From Basidiobolus meristosporus CBS 931.73 (Eukaryota; Basidiobolomycota; Basidiobolomycetes; Basidiobolales; Basidiobolaceae): a stretch of 64,000 nucleotides of DNA. The stretch is taken from assembly GCA_002104905.1 (NCBI GenBank), contig MCFE01000004.1:124001-188000 (forward strand), written 5' to 3'. The position numbers and the translations under genes were made by a program. Below, piece by piece: positions 1-11,349 of the stretch (the first letter of the stretch is position 1; each line of letters opens with the position of its first letter). Under the pieces are notes generated by a model. It was not told the DNA's origin and did no database searches. It worked only from the letters and a program-made list of their open reading frames with translations.

Positions 1-327
1 GCCTGAGTCTGGCTAACAGTGGTGGACATGGTGATAGCAAATGTACATACCTCTGAGATCTTGTCATAAGAACATGCAAGGTTGCATGCTTTGACAATAA
101 GAATATTACTATGTAGCTGGTGTGGAAAGTTTGAAAGAAAATGAGAAGTAATATATGCTCATCATAAACTCCAGATAGTCTCATTTGTCTTTGGAATCTG
201 TCACAGGAATGCCGCAAAGATTCAACTTTTTGCATTTTAGTTTTCCATAAGTTGCAGTTCAAATGTGCTTTCTTGAGGGGATCTTTAAAACGGCTACAGA
301 AGAGGTTTTGGCAATTTTCCACACATT
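1..327. other. No gene recognised
   Basis: This AT-rich stretch at the window edge has no convincing reading frame, RNA gene or recognisable repeat end. It lies left of a foldback element and is probably more transposon-derived DNA. Confidence 0.4.
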
Positions 328-1401
328 AGACTTTTTCCATTGAATAGTGCCACATTGAGCCATGAGTGCCAAATGATGCCATAGTGTGCTAAGGAGGCCA
401 GGTGCACCTATACTTGGCCCCAGAGTGTGCAGCATAGCTCTGCATCTTCATGCAAAGCAGCCCCTGTGCCTCACCCATTGTGTAGGAGAAAATCCATTTT
501 TTGACCTTTTTTTTTAGGTCAATGATATACAGGATGTGTAAGTGCACAAAAGAATTGAAGACATGCATCTGGTACTCAATATGCATGGCACTCTGAATCT
601 AGCTCCTGTGCCTTATAACATGTCACAAAATTGCATGGCACTATCTTGGTCCACTAGTACCATCTGGCACTATAAGTGCTTTATATATGTTCTACTTCAG
701 GGCTGATATTTAAATATAGAGCCTGATATATCCAATCCAGACAAGCCATCAAGATTCCATCAGAAGACTGCAATAGTACCAGCAGCTTTGATTTAATGAC
801 CATCTATATGATCTTTTGATGGGATCACAATGGCATTTTGCTAATTATATAGCCAAATAAACTTGATAAAATATGGTGGAGTTTGTATGGTGTTTTGCCA
901 AGAGTGGCATGGCATTGGTGTGGTCGTAGTTTATGCTACTCATATTTAAGTGGATCTAACTAGCCAGTACATCCAATTGCCTTATACTGCAGAAAAGTTG
1001 AAGGTATTTTGACAGCTTCTTTGCAAGCCATTGAGGGCATTATGCTGCAGTATGGTGGCCTACAGCCAGTTCAGTGTAATGCTACAGTACCAATTCACCG
1101 TTTTGTGACATGCTACAAGCTGTTGGAGCTAGATTCAGAGTACCATGGGTATTGAGTATCAGATGCATGTCTTCAGTTGTTCTGTGCTCTCACACATCCT
1201 GAACAATGTTGATCCAACAAAAGGTCAAAAAATGCATTTTCTCCAGCACCAAGGGTGAAACACAGGAGCCACTTTTCATGAAGATGCAGAGCTATGTTTC
1301 ACACTCTGTGGCCAAGTATAGGCTTACCCGGTCTCCTTGGCACACTACGGCATCAATTGGCATTCATGGCTCAATGTGGCTCTATCCAACAGAACAAGTC
1401 T
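328..1401. mobile_element. Foldback (long-TIR) non-autonomous DNA transposon, copy FB-A
   Basis: The left end reads AGACTTTTTCCATTGAATAG and the right end is an inverted match ending in GAACAAGTC. The two arms, each roughly 330 bp, are inverted versions of each other. They share landmarks such as TGAGCCATGAGTGCC, the TGCATCTTCATGCAAAGCAG segment and a run before GACC. The centre (about 700-1090) is longer than in the copy at 30177-30910, so this copy either keeps more of an ancestral element or has received an insertion. I see no transposase reading frame. No clean TSD is visible, which fits an old copy. The termini match those of the Harbinger-like element at 23022-24599. Confidence 0.75.
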
Positions 1402-1919
1402 GTTATATTCCTTCTCCCTGCTGGATTCTACTCCCCTTATAGGTGTGTTCTGACTTTTGCTTGTGGGAATTCTATATTGAAGTGCTGTAGAAACTGGCTT
1501 GTGACCAAGAGAAATCTGGCATACCATGATAGAGTTTTCCTAATAAAAATAAGTTGCTTGTTGCACCCAACCCAGCTTTGCATTACTCACCTGATCACCC
1601 ACACATTAGGGCTGCTTTGCTTCTTAATTCTGTAGTTATAGGTGTCCCTATGTGTACATCTGTCCTAAGTTTTTCCCAGCTCTTCCTAGCTGTCCTCTAG
1701 GTACCAACTCATCACATCCATGATGGACCTGAAGGTAATATTCCTGATGAGATTGTGATATAGTAGTATGTGCAACTTGACTTTTCTTCCTATCTCCACT
1801 CACATCCTCTCCATAGAAAGCTCCCAAAATATGTAGTAAGGTTCAATATTCTCAACACACAAAGCAAGATTGAGTGGCAAATAGATACAGTAGTGGCAGA
1901 GATCTATAATTTCAGCTCA
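1402..1919. other. No gene recognised
   Basis: I see no supported gene or element between the foldback copy and repeat Y. Confidence 0.35.
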
Positions 1920-2611
1920 ATTTTGGTAGTATAGTCACTCAAATCCAATCCCACACTCTTTGCACAAAAGCTTCAGATGTTTCAAGTTGGTATTAGTGAT
2001 CTGCTTTGGGAAAAATGTTGCCACAATGTCCACTAATGACTGCCAATACTTCAAATGTACTCTTAGTAGAAAAGGCTTCAGAAGGCCACTAAAATGAACA
2101 TATGTCCAACTCATCCAGTCCTTGCACTTGCATTGTTGCATATGCATATGAATGCTAATTGGAGCCCATGAAAAGTACTTAGGCTAGTAAATACTTTGCA
2201 ATATCTTGCCAATTTTTTCACATTTCTCTGGTATTTCAAAGGTTTAGTTTATCTTGAAATGCCCCATGTACAACTTGGTCATCAGTAAAGGGAATATGTT
2301 GAAAGCAAATGCCTTGCTTGGAGTGAAAAGCTTTTGCTCCCACAGATACACTCTATCATAAGTTTTCTAGTTTGCAATTAATTACATATTCTGGCTGATG
2401 GTCTATAGCTAGCCAACTTTGCTGCAATTGCATACTGACTTCTGTATGTTCTCTCTGTGGAAAGATGATAGTCTTAGTGTTAGTGCTTGTGTAATAACAA
2501 TGTGTATGAGTTATTGGGAAGGTCCCCTGGATCTCACACATTTGACAGAAATACTGTTCCCAGAAAAGCTGGCTATCTTGCTGATGGCTGGGGTATCTCC
2601 AATGGAGATAT
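1920..2611 (+). repeat. Unclassified dispersed repeat Y, copy 1
   Basis: About 690 bp here is similar by eye, over several hundred bases, to the reverse complement of about 39860-40470. Shared landmarks include a CTGGATCTCACA segment, a CCCAGAAAAG segment and GATGGCTGGGGTATCTCCAATG. Frames are broken and no protein family is recognisable. The copy is cut at 2612, where Copia element C1 begins. The sequence after the far end of C1 (16616 on) does not resume Y, so one flank has been rearranged. Confidence 0.6.
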
Positions 2612-2977
2612 TGTTGAAGTTTTGGGCTATTTGCTATCATTCTGCAGCTAAAAATATACTTGACAATTCTGGACTAGTCTTGGTCACTTTGGACTAATTT
2701 ATAGCTCTAAATTTGCCACATTCCTCAGATCTATGATCTCATGATTATTCCCCTATAGTCAGGATCAAATTAGCACTAATATCAACCATTATGTACTAAC
2801 CCTGAAACTGTTATAGAATGCTCCTGAGTGATGAGAAACCCTCCTTACTTAGTGTTACAGCTGTATTACTTCTACAAAGGAATAAATACTGAGCTTCTTT
2901 AATAATAAACAACAATTCAACTATTATCACTATTTCTTGATAAATTCCTTATATCCAAATCATTTTCAATTGCAACA
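2612..2977 (+). repeat. 5' LTR of C1
   Basis: This 366-bp LTR starts TGTTGAAG and ends TTGCAACA. It contains a TATA-like AATAAATACTGAGC region and an AATAATAAACA polyadenylation-type segment. It is followed by a decayed primer-binding site (GTGTATGCGCCCC). Confidence 0.85.
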
Positions 2978-4736
2978 GTGTATGCGCCCCAATTGTCTTA
3001 ATCTATTTTAACAATGACTTCTACCAGCAAACAGAACAACACAAAAATCTTCCTGGTAAAGGAGAGGTTTGATGGAAAGAACTATAGACTTTGGAGAATC
3101 AAGATGCAGATGCACCTTGAGGAAAGGAAGCTTTGGAATATAGTAACAGGAAAAGAAGTTTGGCCTGAAGGAACAGCAGAAGAAGTGGAAAAGTTTCAAG
3201 AGATGGAGAGGAAGGCCTTTAATGCCATATATATCAATGTGCAAGATTACTTCATTGGACATATTGTCAAATAGAAGACATTTTGACTTCTGACTATGTC
3301 AAAGGAAGACTTCTCCATGAACAACTCAGACATAATGATCAAGCAGAGAAAATCAAAGACAATGCTTTATTCAGTTCAGAAAGGCACTCATGAAAGAAGG
3401 GAAAGCAACAAAACCAAAGAAAACCTGGTTGCAGCAACTATTGTAAAAAAACCAGGACACTGGGCAAGAGAATGCAAGAAGAAACAAGCAGACAAAAGAC
3501 AGAAACTAGAGCAGGCAAGCCATATAACTACTGATGTACAGTTATTTCTAACCGTACAAGAGAGTGCAAGCAAATAAAGTAATGAATGGTATATTGACTC
3601 TGGAGCCTTGCAGCATATTTGTGGCATAGAAGAGTAGTTCAGCAACTTAAAGACTATTCCCGCAAGAAAGGTCTTTTGGGGAGATAACTCAGCTCTGGAA
3701 CCCACCGCAAGTGAGTCTATAAAACTAAATATGAGCCATAGCTCAGGGGTAACAACAGCAAGACTCACTGAAGTACTGTACTTAACTGGAATTGCTAGGA
3801 ACCTACTCTCAGTCAGTAAAGCAACTGCTCAGGGACTGAAATTTGTTTTTACTAGGATGAGCTGCTTAATAATGAGTGAGAATGGACACTAAGTAGTTTT
3901 GGGAATCAGAGATCACAATATATACAAGTCACAATGCAGGATCATTGTACCTGAGTATGTCAACATTGCCTAAACTGATGCAACCAACTGGGAGACGTGG
4001 CATAGGAGGCTAGGACACATTGGGGAACAGAAAATGAGCCAATTGGTGAAAAATCAGCCTGTTTTGGGCGAAATATACTCAATTCCAATCAAATTTGATG
4101 TTTGTAAGATATGTTCATATGGCAAACAAGCTAGGCAACATTTCAAGAGCTCAGAAGGCATCAATACCACCAAAATATTGGCTATTGTACACTCAGACAT
4201 ATGTGGCCCTATGAGAACACTGTCCTTTGGAGCCAAGATATACTTATTAATGTTTATTGATGACAAAACAAGATATACATGGGTGTACTTCCTCAAAACT
4301 AAGGATGAAGCTTAAGAGACGCTTAAGCACTTCAAGAGCATGGCAGAAACACAAACTGGGTATAAATTGAAGGTGCTACAAAGTGACAGTAAGGAGAATA
4401 CTGTTCAAAGGAGTTTGAAAAATACTGCTTGTCTACTGGAATACTTCAACAGACCGCAGTTCCTCATACTTCACAGCAAAATGAAGTAGTAGAACGTGCA
4501 AATAGAGCAATAGTAGAGATGGGAAGATCCATGCTACATCATAAGCAAATGAACTACAAGTTTGGGCTGAGTCTGTTGTTACTGCAGTATACATCAAAAA
4601 AAGATGTCCAACAATAGCACTACGTGATTCTACACCTTTTGAAGCATATACAGGCAAAAAAGCAGATCTCTAGCACCTCAAGATCTTAGGCAGTAATAAC
4701 TTTTATCACATCCTTGACAAAAAACGCTCAAAGATG
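2978..4736 (+). pseudogene. C1 gag, protease and integrase remains
   Basis: This is the first part of a Copia gag-pol. It starts with the same N-terminus as C2 (ATG at 3014) and loses about 300 bp of gag near 3270. It continues through a zinc knuckle (frame broken near 3450-3480), the protease motif region (WYIDSGA near 3587), the GAG-pre-integrase segment and the integrase core (HSDICGPM near 4191). There are numerous in-frame stops and frameshifts. It breaks off inside the integrase at the Gypsy insertion, and the same reading resumes at 9657. It cannot encode a functional polyprotein. Confidence 0.85.
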
Positions 4737-5104
4737 TGTTATGATCTACCACTTGAATGTTTAAGTTAGATCAGTTTTTAGTCAAATCAATTAGTATATG
4801 TTTAGGTTATCAGTATATCAGTATTATCTATTAAATCAGTAGCATTAGTCAACAAATGAATCAGTAGATCCTTATCAGACAGAAATAGATATATTAAGTG
4901 GGATCTTATTGGGTGATGATGATACAATCAGATGAGTCATCAGCCACAACCTACATTAGGAAATACAATTAGTCAGCAATTGATCTGGCAAAATGTATAT
5001 GAGGAGCTGCTGGAGCCTCAATAAAAATCAGTTCAAGTTTTAGTGAATACAATACTAGCTAAACTCCCTATTCCTCTACAACTCTTATACCAAGACTTGT
5101 AGCA
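4737..5104 (+). repeat. 5' LTR of G1
   Basis: This 368-bp LTR runs from TGTTATGATC to TTGTAGCA. The final AGCA is AACA in the 3' LTR, a single transition. Confidence 0.9.
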
Positions 5105-5116
5105 TTGGTAGCAGCA
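5105..5116 (+). other. G1 primer-binding site (3' end of initiator tRNA-Met)
   Basis: The sequence after the LTR is TTGGTAGCAGCA. TGGTAGC pairs with a tRNA ending GCTACCA. A tRNA whose 5' end is AGC with a 3' U72 is characteristic of eukaryotic initiator tRNA-Met, which has an A1:U72 pair. The assignment is inferred because the host tRNA is not in this window. Confidence 0.6.
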
Positions 5117-5162
5117 ATAACCAGAAACCTCCCTCCTGAAGAAAGAAGAAACCACCCTCAAG

Positions 5163-6326
5163 ATGTCACACAATCAAGAATGGAAGAATTCCATGCAGCA
5201 AATCCTGGCCCAACGGCAACAGTTACTCCCGATCCTCAGCCAACAGCAACCAAGAATGACTACCATGGCACTGAACCAGCAATGCCCTGTTAAGAGCAAC
5301 TTTAGTGTGAAGGTCAGCCTGTACCATGGCAGAGTCAATGAAAACCTGGGGACTTGGCTCTTTCAGATTGAAGAAGCTTTTAAAGCTAAAGGAATTGCTC
5401 CAGAAAGCAAGTTGCATTATGCAGCTTCTTACCTGGCAGATGCAGCTTTACAGTGGTACCACAACAAGATCAGGTCAGCCACTATGATGGGATGCTCTAC
5501 AATCTCTAACTGGGATGAGTTTGTGTTGGAAATTCAGGATGCTTTTGAACCTCCACACCAACAGACACTACTAAGAAGGAAGTTAAAGACACTCAGACAG
5601 AAAGGAATGGTTCAAGAATATATCTATGAGTACAGATGTCTACTTGGACAAATTGAAAGAATGGACCCCCTGGATCAAGTTGAATACTTTATTGATGGGT
5701 TAAAAGAAAGAACTTGTAAGGAAGTGAGTTATTGAAGACCTCAGACTATTGAAAAAGCCATCAAGATTGCCATTGACTATGACTCAGCTATGTTTGGAGT
5801 TGGGAAGCCTACAATGACTAATCAGAAAGGTTACAATCATTATGAAAGAAGACAGTCAGAAGCAGTACCAATGGAAATAGATGCTATGCAGAAGAATGCT
5901 GCCTTGGAAGAATGTAAGAAGAAAGGACTTTGCTTAAATTGCCACCAGCAAGGACATATTGCAAAGTACTGCCCTCAGAGAAGAAATGGACACAAGCCAT
6001 CAAGAACCTTTAACCGTATTGAGGCCATGGAGCATAGTAACATGAAGGATGAACTTGAAGAAGACTCAGAACTCACCTTCCACATGATAGAAAAATACCT
6101 ATCCCAGATGACCTCAAACTCAGGAAAGCTATTATACCTGAATGGAGTAATAAATGGAGTACCTGCCAAGATCATTATTGACTCAGGAGCATTGCATGAA
6201 TACATGTCAGAGCAATTTGCTCTGAAAGCTGGGATCAACTCAGAACCTACCAAATCAACTTCAGTCTCAACAGCTGATGGGAACTCTCACATAATCAACC
6301 GTATTACTCAGCCAGTAAGAATGTAG
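5163..6326 (+). pseudogene. G1 gag and protease
   Basis: The reading runs in one frame from ATG 5163 and is interrupted by TGA at 5733. The first part matches a Gypsy capsid domain (GTWLFQIEEAF, LQWYHNKI, WDEFVLEIQDAF). A CCHC zinc knuckle, C-x2-C-x4-H-x4-C, lies at about 5931-5972. The aspartic protease motif IIIDSGA is near 6171-6191. TAG at 6324 then interrupts the same frame. The related minus-strand copy G3 shares the N-terminal QEWKN segment, which supports this frame and start. Function in life would be particle assembly and polyprotein cleavage; this copy cannot make the full product. Confidence 0.9.
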
Positions 6327-9278
6327 ATCAATGACTGTGAAGAAGACCTACAGGCTTATGTATTAGGGAACTGCAAGTTTGACCTTGTACTTGGAAAAAC
6401 CTGGCTATTTTGCCGTAATCCATCAATCAACTGGAGAACCCATGCTACTCAGATCCAAAAAGACAACAAGACCTATGAGCTATTACCTGCCAGGCTGGAT
6501 TTCAACTTGGTCAATTCCAGTATGTGTGAGACAAGTGAACTTAGCAAGACCCAGTTCTGTAGAGCTCTTAGAAAAGTTACTCAGATGTTCCTCATGGCGG
6601 TTTTACAGGAGGATTCCTCTACCCCAGCACCCCAGCAGGTCCAGACACTCTTGAAGAAATATTCAGATGTGTTTCCAGATGAGCTTGTAAGCCTACCACC
6701 AGTCAGAGACATGAATTATGCCATTGACACATGTGATAGCCCTCCAGTGAGCAAGACACCTTACAGAATGAGTCCATTGGAATTGGAGGAAATGAAGAGA
6801 CAAATTGATCAGCTATTGGAGCAAGGATACATCAGGCCTAGCAAGTCACCCTGGGGAGCACCAGTGCTTTTTGTGAAAAAGAAGGATGGAACACTTAGGA
6901 TGTGCAATGACTACAGTGCCCTAAACTCAGTTACCGTCAAGAATAAGTACCCCATACCTTGGATTGATGAGCTTTTGGACCAACTTAATGGAGCCACTAT
7001 TTTCAGCAAGATTCAACCAGATTAGGGTGAAGCCAGAAGACATCCTTAAGACAGCATTCAGGACCAGATATGGACATTACAAGTACTTAGTCATGAGTTT
7101 TGGCCTCACTAATGCCCCTGCAATATTCATGACACTGATGCAGACTGTCTTTCAGGAGTACTTAGACAAGTTTGTGATAATCTACCTGGATGACATATTG
7201 ATATACAGCAAGACAGAAAAGGATCACATGGTTCACACTGAAAAGGTCTTGAAGAAACTAAGAGAGAACAAGCTATATGGCAAGCTAGCCAAGTGTGAAT
7301 TCTTCAAAGAACACATTGAATACCTGGGACACGTAGTCACTAGCACAGGAGTGACCTTAGACCCTAAGAAGTTTGAAGTTATCAAGAATTTGAAGCAGCC
7401 CCATAGCATATCAGAACTCAGATCATTCCTTGGAATGGTTTCCTATTATTGGAGATTTGTCAAGTGTTTTGCAGGTATTGCAGCCCCTTTAACTGATATC
7501 CCCAAGAAAGACAATACCTACAAGTGGGACATAGCTTGTGAGACTGCCTTCCAGATGCTCAAGAATGAACTTGCTAAGCTGCCAAGCTTAAGAATACCAG
7601 ACTTCAGAAAAGAGTTCACTCTGTGCACAGATGCTTCAGATTATGCAATTGGTGGAGTGCTGAGCCAAGAACACTAGGGAAAGGACTACCCTGTTGCCTT
7701 TGAATCCAAGAAACTGAACTCAGCAGAGCAAGACTATCCAGTCCATGAGAAGGAGATGCTTGCTATAATACACTGTTTGAAGATATGGAGATGCTATATT
7801 GAAGGAGTCAAATGCACTGTGAAGACTGATCATGCCTTCCTCAAGTATATATTTACTCAGAAGGTACTCTCTAGAAGAATGACAAGATGGAGTGAATACA
7901 TTCAGCAATTTGACCTGGAGATTGTATACTGCCCTGGAAAAAACAACACGGTTGCTGATGCCTTATCAAGATTAGATCAAGTTGCACAACTCAACTTGGT
8001 GCATGAATCAGATTGGCCTAGCCTATTACCAAAGTACTTGGAGGACCAAGCCATTCCTAAAGAGGTGGATGAAGATATCAAGAAGATAATCCGTGATGAA
8101 GCCAGCAAATTTGTAGTACAGGATGAAACACTCTACCAAGTTGTTGATGGAAGCCCTATTGCCTATTGCCCTTATGTTTCTTGCCTGGATTTAATACATA
8201 AGCTACACAATGGATATGGACATCTTGGGATTGAAGGAACCTATAGCCTTGTGAAAGCCAGAGCATGGTGGCCCAGAATGAAACAGGATATTGAGAAGCT
8301 AGTGAAAACATGCCCAAACTGCCAAATTGATCAAGGCCAGCCACAAAGAATTGCCAAACTCTTCCCTTTGGAGCCTGTAAGACCATTTGAGAGATGGGGA
8401 ATTGACTTTATTGGAAGACTGCCAACTACCAGGAAATGCAACCGTGGATCCTAGTAGCAATTGACCATGCCACTAAATGGCCAGTTGCTAAAGCTGTACC
8501 AATAGCCAGTGAACAAGAAGTTGCAAGTTTCATTTACCATGAGATCCTTATGAAGTTTGGATGCCCTGTGGAGATCTTATCTGATAGAGGAGCAAACTTT
8601 ATGGCAAAGACATTAGAGGCTTACCTGGAAGTGCAGCAGATCAGACACTTGAAAACCTCGGCATATCACCCCAGAACTAATGGAGTCACTGGGTGGTTTA
8701 ATGGATTATTTGGAAAAATGCTCACAAAGTATGCAAATGGAGTTGTCAGTAGATGGGATGAGTATATAGACCAAGCACTCTTTGCATGCAGAGTCAGAGT
8801 ACACAACACCACCCAGCAATCACCATTTTACTTAGTGTATGAATGTGAACCAAGGATTCCAGGAGATCTCACACAACCAAAGCTTGCAGACACCTTAGAA
8901 GATGAACTCAGTCAGCCAAGTTGACACCAGCAAATGGAACAAAGATGTCAAGAGGCTCAGACCAAAGTATCTCAAAGTGCAGAAAAGATGAAGCAGAGAT
9001 TTGATAAGACTATAGCACCAGAAGCATTGACAGTTGGGAACTTTGTATTGCTAAGAAACAACACTCGGAAGAAGTTTGAGCCACAATGGACAGGGCCATT
9101 CAAGATCATCAGAGAATGTTCATTTGTAACTTACCAACTGGTGCACAAACAAGGCAATATCCGGGAAGACTTAGTGTATAGGGACAGACTCAAGCTTGCA
9201 AGACTTGCTGATAATATTGAACCATCAAGATATTGGTATCACAAAAAAAGAGATTCAGGAGAACCCTCTCAACTTTAG
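6327..9278 (+). pseudogene. G1 reverse transcriptase, RNase H and integrase
   Basis: The frame continues from gag. A deletion near 7015, in the segment that reads KIDLKSGYNQ in relative G2, shifts the frame. The reverse transcriptase catalytic box YLDD is intact at 7183-7194. RNase H begins near 7617 (FTLCTDASDYAIGG) and is followed by a TAG at 7675. The integrase HHCC finger lies at about 8200-8330 and the core starts at GIDFIG near 8398, with a frameshift near 8440. The third catalytic position, normally Glu in a TERFN-type motif, reads TGWFN with GGG at 8691-8693. TGA at 8922 is a further stop. The C-terminus (FEPQWTGPFKI) has no chromodomain that I can see. Confidence 0.9.
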
Positions 9279-9288
9279 TAGGGGAGAA

Positions 9289-9656
9289 TGTTATGATCTG
9301 CTGCTTGAATGTTTAAGTTAGATCAGTTTTTAGTCAAATCAATTAGTATATGTTTAGGTTATCAGTATATCAGTATTATCTATTAAATCAGTAGCATTAG
9401 TCAGCAAATGAATCAGCAGATCCTTATCAGACAGAAATAGATATATTAAGTAGGATCTTATTGGGTGATGATGATGCAATCAGATGAGTCATCAGCCACA
9501 ACCTACATTAGGAAATACAATTAGTCAGCAATTGATCTGGCAAAATGTATATGAGGAGCTGCTGGAGCCTCAATAAAAATCAGTTCAAGTTTTAGTGAAT
9601 ACAATACGAGCTAAACTCCCTATTCCTCTACAACTCTTATACCAAGACTTGTAACA
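9289..9656 (+). repeat. 3' LTR of G1 with polypurine tract
   Basis: This 368-bp LTR runs from TGTTATGATC to TTGTAACA. The polypurine tract TAGGGGAGAA lies just before it, at about 9278-9288. Confidence 0.9.
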
Positions 9657-10944
9657 GATGGAACCAAAGAGTAGGAAAGGGATCTTTCTTGGTTATTGTC
9701 AAGATACTAAAGGGTATAGAGTGTATAATGGCAAAGCTCAGAAGCTGATCAAGAGCAGGGATATTGTATTTGAGGAGAATTCAGATTGGAAAGCCACAGA
9801 AATCATTGGCCAGCTGCCCAATGATGCAATCAACATTAATGTAGAACATACATACCAAATTCAGCCAGATACAGAAGATACGTCCACCAGTTCCAGATCA
9901 GAACAGATTATCCCAGTTAGGAGATCTACCAGTATAAGAAATGTCCTTAGATCCTGGTGGCAGACATGCAATGATCATGAAGAAGCTTATCATACCTTAT
10001 GTGCCAAACCTCAGAATCTGAAGCAGGCAATGCAAAGTCCAGATGCTACTATGTGGCAACAAGCCATGCAGGAGGAGTACCAATCACTGATCAAGGCAAA
10101 AAGGTGAGAACTGGTAGACTTACCAAATGGGAGAAAGCCAATAGTATGTAGATGGGTCTACGAGATCAAGATAACCCCAAATGGTGCCATTGATAAGTAA
10201 AAGGCTAGATTTGTGGCCAAAGGCTATTCCCAGATCCAGGGACTAGACTTAAGGAAACATTTGCTCCAGTTGCCAAGTTTAACTCCATTAGGACAGTTCT
10301 AGCCCTGGCAGCTGTACACAGTCTAGATCTACACCAAATGGACATCAAAGCAGCCTTTTAAATGGTGATCTGCAAGAAACTATATATTTAGAGCAACCAG
10401 AAGGTTTTAACCATCCAAAAGACCCCCATAATATGTGCAAACTTAGAAAATTGTTGTAGAGGTTTAAGCAGGCACCTAGAGCATGGTAGGACAAGATTTA
10501 CACATATCTAGAGGAAATTGGGTTCTCTTGTAGCACTGCAGATCACACTATGTACGTGAAACAGCTCAAAAGGGGTGTGATCATCCTAGTTCATTATGTG
10601 GACAACCTAATTATAGCTACAAGTGACCAAGAGGCACTTAAACAGATGACATCAGATCTCTTCAGCAAGTTTGAGCAGAAAGATCCTGGAAAATTGAGCT
10701 ATTTTCATGGAATTGAGGTCAAATTTGACATATCTACACAGAAAATTGTGCTGAGTTAGTCTAAGTACATCAGGAACATTCTTGAATGCTTCAAATTGGA
10801 AAATTGCAGACTTGCAGCTACCCCTATGGACAATGACCTGAAATTAAGCAAATCTCAGCCAGTTATAGATGAAAATGGCTCAAATATGGACCAAAACGTT
10901 CCCTATCAATCAGTAGTTGGTAGCCTAATGTACTTGAGGGGGAG
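9657..10944 (+). pseudogene. C1 integrase end and reverse transcriptase remains
   Basis: The Copia reading resumes after the Gypsy insertion (EPKSRKGIFLGYC) and runs through the reverse transcriptase. Here the catalytic box is still recognisable as HYVDN near 10595-10610, a decayed YVDD. This matters because the same box is deleted in C2 and C3. Many stops and small deletions are present. Recognisable C1 sequence ends at TACTTGA (10937). The last seven bases before the C2 LTR, GGGGGAG, are a copy of the C2 polypurine tract. Confidence 0.85.
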
Positions 10945-11313
10945 TGTTGAAATATTGGACTATTTGGTATCATTCAGCAGCTAAAAATTTACTTAACAAT
11001 TCTAGGCTAGTCTTAGTCACTGTAGGACTCATTTACTGCCTTAACTTTGCCACTTTCTCCAGATATATGATCTTATGATTATTCCCCTATAGTCAGGATC
11101 AAATTAGCACTATTACCAAACATTATGTACTAACCCTGAAACTGTTACAGAATGCTCCTGAATATTGAGAAACCCTCCCTACTTAGTGTTGCAGCTGTAT
11201 TACTTCTACAAAGGTATAAATACTGAGCTTCTTTATTAATAAACAACAGTTCAACTATTATCACTATTTCTTGATAAGTTCCTTATATCCAAATCACTTC
11301 TTAAATTGCAACA
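10945..11313 (+). repeat. 5' LTR of C2
   Basis: This 369-bp LTR starts TGTTGAAATA and ends TTGCAACA. The TATA-like GTATAAATACTGAGC is near 11213-11228, with AATAAACAACAG downstream. Confidence 0.9.
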
Positions 11314-11325
11314 GGTTATGAGCCC
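11314..11325 (+). other. C2 primer-binding site (anticodon arm of initiator tRNA-Met)
   Basis: GGTTATGAGCCC directly follows the LTR. Its reverse complement GGGCTCATAACC is the anticodon stem-loop sequence of fungal initiator tRNA-Met (CAU anticodon). Priming from an internal half-tRNA site is established for Drosophila copia and yeast Ty5. The match is to the known yeast tRNA and is read directly here. Confidence 0.8.
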
Positions 11326-11349
11326 CGATTGCCTTAATCTATTCTAAAG

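Larger units (their letters stand above)
4737..9656 (+). mobile_element. Ty3/Gypsy LTR retrotransposon G1 inserted in C1
   Basis: This 4920-bp element has two 368-bp LTRs (4737-5104 and 9289-9656) that differ at about nine positions by eye, nearly all transitions. It is flanked by a 4-bp duplication, GATG (4733-4736 and 9657-9660). Removing the element rejoins the C1 integrase reading as seen in C2. Domain order is gag, protease, reverse transcriptase, RNase H, integrase, which is the Gypsy order. I see no env and no chromodomain. Several stops, one deletion and one frameshift make it non-autonomous. Confidence 0.93.

Noticed and set aside
8930-9278. Chromodomain at the G1 integrase C-terminus
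   Set aside because: The region has the GPFKI-type motif, but the following aromatic chromodomain pattern is absent.
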